A DNA stretch of 64,000 nucleotides from Lateolabrax maculatus. Lineage: Eukaryota > Chordata > Actinopteri > Acropomatiformes > Lateolabracidae. Positions 11,852 through 22,600 of this stretch are shown in pieces (the first letter of the stretch is position 1; every line of letters starts with the position of its first letter). A model generated the notes under the pieces. It saw only the letters and a list, made by a program, of their open reading frames with translations. It did no database searches and was not told where the DNA came from. The DNA lies in the NCBI GenBank assembly GCA_031216445.1, contig CM062215.1, positions 4,569,501 through 4,633,500 on the forward strand, given 5' to 3'. A program made the translations under genes and the position numbers.

Positions 11852-14800
11852 GTAAGGCTTAGAGTTATTGTCTGAAGCGAGTGAAGGAATGAATGAATGA
11901 CTGAAAAACTGAGTCAGTCAATTTTCAGTGGCTCAGTCATGTGTCATTCATGTAGCCCACACCCAATGTGTCATTTCGTATTCATTTTACAAATGAAATA
12001 CCTTTTTTGTTCTTGAGCAGGTAATGTAATGAAGATGTGCGTTAGAGGTTCAAGGTTAATTCAAAGTTTATGACAGCCATGGGATGTACATAGTAAAGAC
12101 ATACTCTAGTTTATGGGTTAACATATTTGAAGCAATTATATGACCTGTAACTATAAATTATCTATACTTTACTGCAGACAGTTCTCCAAAGCATATATAT
12201 TTAGATTTTTAACTTCAGTTTTCCTACCCTAATACTATAATATATATAATTATGTCTGTTTTTACAGCTAGTACCATTTTTAATATTTCACTAATGTTAG
12301 TCAAGTCAAGTCTAGAAGTCTAGACCGTAAACTTATTTACAGAAACCCATTAATTTCCACCATGAGCAAGCACTTGGCGGCAGTGGCAAGGAAAAACTCC
12401 CTTGCTGGTACTGCATGGAAATGCAGACTTTCCAAACAAATTAGCACATACAAGTGCATTGCCGCACAAAAATAACGAAATGCAGACATGATAGTCATCT
12501 TGGTTGACTGCATATCTAAAACAGGTTTCAGGTCAGGTTTATTGTCCTGCCATTATTAAATGAATGGAAAACAATTACTTCCTGGAAGGAAATTTTGAAA
12601 AAACTAAACCGGAATTTAAAGCAGTGCAATATACTATGAAAGAATTAAGCTGCATCCAAAATGTAGACAAGACTCGCTCGATTGGACACTGGACTGTATT
12701 TGTTGTATTCAGAGTTTATTTAGTAAAGTTTCAGCTTCAGTTGGAAGCCCTAAAAATCCAAGCAGCATGTGAGCAGTGCAGCTTCAAGCAGTTTCTGTTA
12801 CAGATTCATCATGGGGTGCCGCACCAGAGGAATGACCTGTAGTCATAAAATTAGCTCTGCAGCTGAAATAAAGCGGAGCTGGTGGCAGTGGCGATGGGAT
12901 GAGAGTAAGAATAGCCAAGCGTTCAGAGGCTCCAGCTTCCATGCATTGTGTGCATTCATATTTACCTTTATGTGAAACCGTGTGGAAGCTCCTAGGCGCC
13001 TCCCGGTGGAACAAAGTTGTATATTCCTCCTGTTTTTAACCATTTTTAAACATGATATAATCATCAACCCTATAATATTAAAATATATCTTTTCATTTTT
13101 CTCTTCACTTTCATTAGATCCATTTCTGTTCTGATTTTTATTTCCTTTTCTGTTCAATCCATCTCTGCTGTATGGACAACCCTTTTCCACCATTTGCTTC
13201 CTCCTCTGCACCTCTCTCACCTTCCTCCTCCACCTTGCTCCTCCACCTCCTGCCCTCCATTCACCACCCTGACCTCCCTCCCCGGGAACAGAGTACAACG
13301 CTCGTATTCGGGGCATCAGTGAAAGCATGACACCGCAACAGTCTGACCGCCATCGCTCCTATTCCTTCTCTGGTTTGTCCACTTTCCCTCGCTTTTAGTT
13401 TTCTGTTTCTGACTTTGTTTCATTTTTTTTCTTGCATTTGTCGAAGCTTTCTCTGCTTCCTAACCATTTTTCAAATTCTTATGATTACTTTCATTTCTGT
13501 TCTATTCATTAATTCCCGTTTTCTGCTCCATCTCTCCTTTTCCACTGCTTTTTTATTCCCTTCACTTCACACAAACCTGTTTCTGTCTCTCTCTCTCTGT
13601 CTCTCTCTGTCTGGCTTTCTTGATTGAGGCAGTTGAAGGTTATGTCCATATTCTATAACCATAGTAGATAATTAAAGGAAAAAATGTCATAAGGATGATG
13701 AGATTCTCTCAAGAAAAAGTTCCCATTTTTAAATTTTTTACTCTTACTCTTTACTTTCAAGCATTTTTGCTGGATGTCAAATTAAAAGCACATTGTTCTA
13801 TCTCGTCTTGCATAGGTTGCCTTTCACTTTTGATGATTTACATCAAGCAACAGAAAAAAGCTGTTTTTAGTGAGTTGGCAGTTGCATACAGTGAATATTT
13901 TGGGGTGTTTCAGGGGTTCGTTCCAGAGGAATGACCCCAGAAGTGACGCAGGAGACGGGTCGGCGTCGGACCACCAGTGAGGGACAGTACCAGAGCAGCC
14001 ATGATAACACGCCGACGGTGGATTCACCGGACTTCGCCCACAATCTGGCCCTCAACCCGGGAGGAAGACCAAGAGAGGTCAGCATTCAGGTCTAATGCCG
14101 TGAAACCAGATAGATTTTTGTTTTGTTAAAACTGAAAATTGGTAAGGTCAAGAACCTTTGAAATATGAACCTTTTGAGATGTGTTATTCTGTTAAAGCAG
14201 TGGATGCAGTAACACATTTTGATCATGATGACTGTGTCACTGTTCTGGTATCTGTGTCCCCTCCTCATCTCTCACAGGGTCCCATGCACAGCTACCGGGA
14301 GGCGTTCGAGGACGACGAGGCAGACGGGTTTGCCAACAGTCCCACCTTTGGAGGTGGTGGTGAGAATTCCCCCCAGACTCCCAGCTTCCCCGTGTCTCCA
14401 CAGACTCCTTACTTCAACATGTGTAGGTTCACACTGCCTGCAGACCGGGGGTGCTCTCCAATCCTCTGAACACTGACTTTTGACCTGAATTACTCTCTTT
14501 TACTATAAAATGATATAGGTTGTGAAAAGATGGGCAAGAAAAGCCCGGAAAGAATTACATAATGAGACCAACAAAAGCAATATCTAATTTTTATTTCTAT
14601 TTAATTTATTTTCAATTTAATCATAGTTTAGTTGTACAATAATAACAAAATGATATCATACAGTGCAAAAACACGTTCAAACCAAAAAATAAAAGGAACC
14701 ACAAACAAACTGCTACAAACTAAGCTTTACATTAGTAGTCAAAACTGAATTTAAGTTGAACTAAAACAAATTAACTAATAAAATACTAACGGGACTCATT

Positions 14801-17800
14801 TCTCAGGCTAAACTCTCAGTAGCAAATAAAATGGAGTTTCCTCTCACAGTCATGAGCCTCCCATTCACCTTCTATTACATCTGCAGCATCCCTTGCTCCA
14901 AAACTACTCAGCGAATCATAAGCTGCAACAGCTTGAACTTCCCCTGTTTCCATTACAGCATTGGTGGCCAGTGTAAAGTCTGTACCGTTGCCACTGCGCC
15001 TCCCTCCCATCACCTGTAGGGCCGCGCACTTCAGCTCGACTTCAGGACACTCAGTCCTGCCCGCTTGACCCCAGGCCTCATAAGCCAACGGCTGCCTGTC
15101 CACCCACAGCCAGCCTCCGGGGAAGAAATGCAAACCAATCCAGACGTGCGCCGTGGTGACATTTTTGCGTAACTCCTTCTGGATCAGCAGCATCTCTGTC
15201 TCCGACGCGACGCTGGCCAGGTCGTGGTGATGCTCCCTGCAGTACATCAAAGCTTCCTCCCAAGTCTTTCTCTCCCTCACCACGACCGCGCTGAAGCAGA
15301 AGAAGGGGTTTAGATAGTGTGCTCTGAAATCGCGCCACTTATAGTTATGGATGACGCCATAGTCTTCTAGAAGTCGGTTTTCGGGCTGACCTTGCTCCCA
15401 GAAAAATGTGGACACCCCCCCACCTCCTGACCACGTCCATTTCTCACTGTCTGTGTGATTCCTTTCCAGTCCTATCCAGATAAAGTGATTTGTGTTGCCG
15501 GCAAGCCTCCAAAGTCGCTCGGTGTCGTGCGCGTTACTGATGGGAGCCAGGTCTGTGTGAAACCACCGACAGTACTCCTGAGCATCCTGCCGGTTCTTTA
15601 TCTCCTCGACGTAAACGTACTTGCCAAAAGTTGCAGACAAGCTCAGCAGGAGCAGGATGCAGGCGAAGGTTTGATCCATCACTGTCTTGTGTCAAAAAAT
15701 GAGAGAGAGTCCCGAAACACACTGAGGGCGCAAGGGCTTTTAAAGATGTAAATGCTGCAGTTTTTGACTCTTTGTGTTTTGCATAGGGTGGACCCACTCC
15801 TTCACTGAAGCATTCTGTGCTCAGGGGCCAAATAACATATAACACACAGCTGCTCACTCCTGCTTTATGTTAGAACAGAAGTTCGGAACATTTTCAGCTT
15901 GGGAGTAGACAAATAAAATAATAAGCGACAATTTTGATAATCGATTTATAATTTAATTAATTTAACAGTCAAAAAAGCCAACAATTCTGTGGTTTTGGTT
16001 TTATATTATAAAGTAAATATCTTCTGGGTTTGGACTGGTGGGTCAGACAAAACAAGACATGTAAAGTTAAGCTTGAAAATTCTTTACCCTGGAAACATTA
16101 GTTTTTTCTAACCCTAACTAAGCTTAATAGTCATATCAGCCAGATGAAGTTAAGTCAGTTTAATTTATACAGCCTAAAATCACAAATCAAATCCATACAA
16201 CATGTGGCGAAAAAGAAAGAAAACTCAGGGAGAGCAACAGAGGAGGGTTCCCTCTTCTAGGATGGACAGAAATAAATAAAATATGTCAAATAAGAAAGAT
16301 ACCGCAGAGACAATCACAAAGAATCAGCCCTCAAACTCAGCATTACATTACATTTTTAATCCAAAGTGGCTCACTATAAGTGCATTCAACCATGTGGATA
16401 CTACCCAGAAATTTCAAGTATCATGCAAGTACATCAGCTACATAAAATAAGCTGAACTGCTTCAAGTGCTACATTTAGAAACCATAGAGAGAGAAGTGTT
16501 TTCAATCTTCTTTTGTTGAACGGTATTTTGGGGGTCCTCATCTCAAAAGGTGTTGGAAACATTCACAAACAGACCGACACCTGGGTGACATTGCACAAAC
16601 AAATTTTGAATTTGCTCCAGGCAAAACAACAGCACAGATCAGGTGTGTGCAAATCACGTTTCTGAATGACGAGGGGAAATAGTTTGTCATATTGTCAGGT
16701 TTTTCCTTCAAAGGCAAATTTAGAAAGGATATGCGTTGAGTGTTTTGCATTAACACATAGGGGCAGTGTATGTATGTACCTATGGAGGCTATGAACGCAT
16801 TTACATGGTGTGCATTAGATTTTGAATGGTGTGAAAGGGAATGCAGCACACATCACTACTATCGGAAGAGAATCCTCCTTTTCCGTATTCTCTTTTCTCC
16901 AACTTTTCTCCTTTTTAATCTTCTTTATGTTGTATTTTTTAACTGTGTGCACCAACTCAAATATATAGAAATATGAGCTATGGATTGTTGTTGAATAATA
17001 TTGTCACGCACTTGCAGTTGATGTTTTAACATATCAGTGGATTAATATAGGAATTATAATGTAGCATTTTGCATCGTTTTTTCTTTCATTCATTACTGCC
17101 GTTCATTGTAAATGGCTTATTTGCAACCAGCCAATACTCAGCATAAGATACACAATCCTTGCTTCTGCAATATTTGAAAAAAGAAAAAGATTATAGCATT
17201 TCTGTTGCACGACCACAGTGTGTAGCCTCATGTCGTCAGGTCTGTGGGATTCTCAACACCAAAGTTTTTTCATATTCATCATTTTTTTCTTTACGGCTTT
17301 ATTTTGACATTTCGTGATTAAGGATAAAGTGAAAGGAGAGGCCACACACTAATCAAGTACCTTGAGAAACCCTTTGAGGCATATCTATTAGATTTCCAGA
17401 CACCCGCTCAGTTGCAGCCCTGACCACCCTGTCCAGCAGCTTTGTTTGACAGATTGTGTTGACTGTGAGGACACTTTTGTAAACCAGCCCTGCCCCCTCT
17501 CCTGCAGTCAGTCCTGAACACACAGCTGTTGCAGTAAGAATCTGCTCTGTGGCAAAAACCTTCATATTTAACCCCCTCACATCTCCCCATGCCACCTTAA
17601 GTGAGCACTGGGCCTGAATCTCTGTCATGCTATTGATCTGGATTCTTTTGTAAGTGGATTAACAAAACTGAAGAGTTCATTTTCAAAATGTTGGATGTCC
17701 ATTAACTGGAATTAAATCTTTAATATTAAGAATCTAGTCTAAAAAAAGATTAATTAGCCGATTTAATAGTAATTTACCTTACATTATTATGACAAGAGGA

Positions 17801-19604
17801 AAGAAGACTGTCAGAAAAGATGGCATCTCATTTTGGAAATAACGTTTCAGTTTTGGGACAAATTTGTGTGTCTCTTCCACCGCGCATGGCAACATTAAAT
17901 ATGACCCCATCTTCAACCTGTATCCAGTGTCGCTGACTCATCTGGACCCAATCATTGTTTAGGTAGCAGCATGCTATGAATCTTCCAACATTTCATGACT
18001 ACATGCTTGGGTTGTGGAAGGATTCTCGTTGGCTCATTTTCAGCTACGCCGTCATTATCCCTGAAGTTCACACATCAAGTAATTCAGGTTCTGGGAAAAT
18101 AAATCATCCTAGCTTTATTCCTTGAGCCTTGTGCTTTTGCAAAGACAGAGGTACATTTAATATATCTAATTCCTGGTCCTTCTGACCATGGCCCTTACTA
18201 TTTTTATACAATTTTTATGCAATGAATGAGAGAATTTGTGCTAAATTTATTCTTATCCCGTTGTTCTACTTGTCAGACTTTTCAATTAAGTCAGTGCCTG
18301 GAATGGAAATGGTACAATAAACACACCTTAGTGCTTATTGACCACTTGCAATAAGAGACTGGTTAATGTTACATTGTGTGCAACCTCATGTGGACATGTA
18401 AATCTGCCATCTAATGCATTTCCATGTAGCATTGTATTGATGCTAAAGAGAAGAATCGTGTCTTTTCATGCCTTACATCGGTTGTTTTACATCCTTGCAT
18501 GGCTTGTATGTACGGTTCTCATCTCACCGTCATCATTGTCGTGTATGTTTTGTTGATTTTACTCCAGTCACGTTCCTTAACGTCCCTCTCTCTCTCTGTG
18601 TCTTTTTCCCTGTAGCTCGCTCTCCTCCAGGTTTGGCCAAGACTCCTCTGTCAGCGCTGGGACTGAAGCCTCATCAACAGTGTGGATCAGGTCAGTTTAC
18701 ACACATCAAATATAGTGTATTCATCGTTATTTATACTAAATGTCCCGTACATGTTCCCCTTGGGTGATCCAGTTATTATCTATTACATTTTAAAGGTGCA
18801 GTGTAGACATATACTCTCAGGTAGATGTTGTAGTTCATCCGATTTCAACCTTTTAACTTCTGAACAAGCAGTTATTGCTCCAGTGGAGATCCTTGTGAAG
18901 TTTCCAAAGATACAGAATTAAGCTACTAAGGAGGATCAAAAGGCAGAATAGTACGTATACAAGATTCAGATTCTGCCAGTGCAGCATCTCTGCATTATGT
19001 CATACTGTAGCTGTGTAGCTGAGTGAGCAGAAATTGGCTCCAACACTGTAATTGTTAGTGTCTGCTGCCCTCTGGTGCTCAAAACTGTTGTTACGCCTTA
19101 AAATGCTTCCACTTAGATGCCGACAGCAAACGCACATCCTGCAGTTCTTGCTTTGCACTCAAGCTTGTCCTCCTTGTCTCCTCCTCTTCCACACGTCTCG
19201 TCGTCCTCCTCCTCCTCTCTCGCTTCCTCTCTTTCTCTCGCTGTCAGACTCTGATTCTAATGATGGAGAGCAAGGTAAGGACGTTTCCATGGCAACATAC
19301 CATAAAGCGCCTCTGCACCCAACACCAGCACCAGCACAGTCTCCTGACCTCGACCAAGTTTTCCTTTCTTTTTTCAAAATAATTTGTGTTTTCACCGCAA
19401 CCAAATGTTTTTCTTTTTCAGTTCTGCATCCCAGTTTCCCACAGAATGTTTGTTTTATTAAAAATAAAGTTTGAATAATTTCCTATTTCTGTCAATTAAA
19501 CTTTTTGTTTGGGTCCTGATAACCGCATCCTTTTTGGCTCTCAACAACAAACGCTGTATGATACTCTAAGTACAGACTGACTGTGTGTCTGTGCCTGTGT
19601 GTGT

Positions 19605-19636
<32 letters not shown>

Positions 19637-22600
19637 TTTGTGATCCTCAGATAATCGCGGTTTTGGTGACTCCAGAGCACAGCCGTTCAACGTTCCTCTC
19701 TCCTCCAGCAGTCCCATCCACAGCGCCGATGGGTGAGTAGTCATGGAAGGATTTTTTTGTTACACAATCAGAAATGATCAACTGATCACATATTCATCCA
19801 ATGAACTAGTGAAACAGGGTAACAAGAAGGTCTGAGCTGAGTAAAAGTTACTTTTAATACAAGTTTTTTGTTGCACTTTATCATTTATTGCTGTTTTTTA
19901 TTATATATATATTATATAAAACATGCTTAGATTGCACTCATTTGTTGTACAGACTGACAGTTTAATACGTCACATCTTTATTTCCCCTTCATACCCACGG
20001 TTATACTGAAAGAAAATAGATTTCAGAGGCAGATTAATGAAGGAACAAGACCGAGAAAAAAAATTGTGTTTTGGATTTACAATGAATGGACAAAATATCA
20101 GTTATTCTCACTATAAAATACACTAATGAGGTAAATCCAGGTCATTGGTCCTTTAAAATATGATGTCTCTTCAACTATACCAATCACTGATGAGGAGATA
20201 TAGATCATGAGAGGTAGATAAGCAATTTGTTCTTAGGATTTTGTATATTTAGCATCACGAGCATATACAGCTCCAGAATACAGATGGATGGTGATATAAT
20301 GATAATTGTGTCTGTTTTGCTTTTGTTTCGTCCGCAGAAGGAGGACTGGTTCTTCAGATGGCGCCCCGCACAGCCCCGTCCCCTCCTACCCTCACAGGCC
20401 CACCTCCCCCGAGGGCTCCCAGGTCAACATCATGGGCGTCCACACCGTCCCCGGCAGCCCCAACACCCTCCACCGCACAGTGGCCACCAACACGCCGCCG
20501 AGCCCCGCCCTCCAGAGACGCCTGGGCCAGGCCAGCCCCTCACTGTCCAGACACCCGCCCCCAGCCGGTGGCCACAGAGAGGGCGTCCCCTCCAGCCCCC
20601 TGATTGGCCGAAACCCTAAAACAGTGGCCGCCGGCGTGCCTCCCAGCCCCCTGATGGGGCGGCGCGCGGCGGCGAGCGGCCACAGCACGCCTGACGAGCT
20701 GGGCGCGGCCTCTCGCCAGGGGAGCACCCAGCCGCCCTTCACGCCCGCCTTCCCCGTCTCCCCGCAGCTGCCGGAGAAGAGGCACATGTCCAGCGGGGAC
20801 GCAGAGAGGACGGACAACAAGAACCTGACGCCGACACCAGCCGGCGGCGGCAGCACGCCAAACCTGTCTGGCTCGCACACGCTCCCGGACGTCTCAAAGT
20901 CCATATACGGTGAGACTGAGAAAGATGAGGCGATATTTTGGCTCACAGAAGGTTTGCGTCATCTACAGAAATCATTATCCGTGTCTCCTTTGTCCAAACA
21001 GATGGTTATCCGGACATCAAGATGAATGTCAAGTTTGTCCAGGACACCTCCAAGTACTGGTACAAGCCAGACATCTCCAGAGAGCAAGGTGAGTGTTAGA
21101 TACTTCACACAGCCCACCGCTATGAATTTATTGATCGCAAAGTGAAAGAGAGTAAAATAACAATGACAGCCATTCTCCTCTAGATTGTGTATTCTTCTTT
21201 CAGCTTCTTTGCCCTTCTGTTGATGCCCCCCTTTTCGTCCTCTCGTCCGTTTTTATTTGATCAACGACTCTCACGCCTCTGATTTTGTTTTCCCCTGGTC
21301 ACTTCCAATCTCCTCGCCCTCCTGCTGCTGCTTCGTCGTCTTCTCCTTGGTCTCCTCCTCTCTCCTCCTCTCAGCCATCAATCTGTTGAAGGACCGGGAG
21401 CCCGGGGCGTTCATCATAAGGGACAGCCACTCCTTCCGCGGAGCCTACGGCCTGGCCATGAAGGTGGCCTGCCCGCCACCAACCATCCAACAGAACAAAA
21501 AAGGTAAAGAGAAACTTTAGCAACGTAAAAGTTTCATTTTGAAACAGAATATCAGACTTTTGAAGTAAGAACTGATTCTTGTTCTGACAAAAAAGTTAGT
21601 TTTTTTCTAGTTGATATCCAGATTCAGACACAGTATCAATGGGGGAATATTTGCACATATATTTATGTATTTTTTCCAGTTGGTGACATGACTAATGAGC
21701 TGGTGAGGCACTTCCTGATTGAGACGAGCGCCAAAGGTGTCCGTCTGAAGGGTTGTCCCAATGAACCCTACTTTGGTGAGTTTATAGCTCCGTCCTGTAG
21801 ATCAGCGTTTCATTCGATATCAAAGGGATGCTATATAACAGAGAGATTACTTTGTGTTTGTAGGTTGTCTTTCTGCTCTGGTGTACCAACACTCGATGAC
21901 TCCGCTGGCTCTGCCCTGCAAGCTGATGATCCCCACCAAAGGTCAGCTTCCAGGACTAACAGACGAATGTCAAAAAGCCGTTTGTTTGTTGTAATCTGTG
22001 CTGCCAAATTGTTTTCTGACATAGTTGTCCCTTCTCTCGTCTACTTTGTCACTCACAGACCCAAACGAAGAGGCGCTGGAACTTGCCACACCTACTGACC
22101 CAGTCGTTGAGCTTCTGAAGCAGGGAGCAGGTAAGCAAGAGGAGCTGAGGATGAATCTTGACCTGCAGTTCGCCTGTGGAGGACGGTTTTCACATTGTAG
22201 TGTCACTTTGCCAATTCAGCTTCCATCATCACATCAGAAGGCATCCGTGAATATTCTTTTAACGGGGTAACAGGGACTCTCTCGCATCAAGATGAGTGAC
22301 AGAAGATTGACAAAATGAGGAAAAGGGAAATTTAATAACAGGGGAAAAGCAGAAAGAAACAGTCCCATGTAACTTCCAACATCTTAAAGTATTAAGTTGA
22401 CTTTCCAAACAAAAAAAAGACAACAAACTACCTGTGAAAAACAGAATAATTGCAATTCTCAACACATTTTTTATGGTTTCTACTTAAAACCCTTTATTAA
22501 TCAGTTAATTTGCTCACACACTGTCACCCTTACCTTACAGTTCAGAAGGTTCCTGAGGACGCCCATGGTAAATACTGGTTTGCACTGCTCTGCTCCATCA

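Larger units (their letters stand above)
14423..18615 (+). other. tns1: tns1 intron hosting an antisense lectin gene
   Basis: This 4.2-kb intron contains the complete minus-strand lectin gene at 14816-15679 and a dispersed repeat at about 16150-16280. The remainder (16300-18600) is AT-rich with no recognisable gene. A 91-codon minus-strand frame at 17353-17628 matches nothing I know. Confidence 0.8.

Noticed and set aside
12843..13328. 161-codon minus-strand frame
   Set aside because: It runs antisense across a pyrimidine tract and a tns1 exon; low-complexity Arg/Gly/Glu content marks it as a shadow.
17353..17628. 91-codon minus-strand frame in a tns1 intron, with a segment LLDRVVRAATERVSG vaguely like the C-terminal part of LINE proteins
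   Set aside because: The similarity is too short and no flanking RT motif was found.
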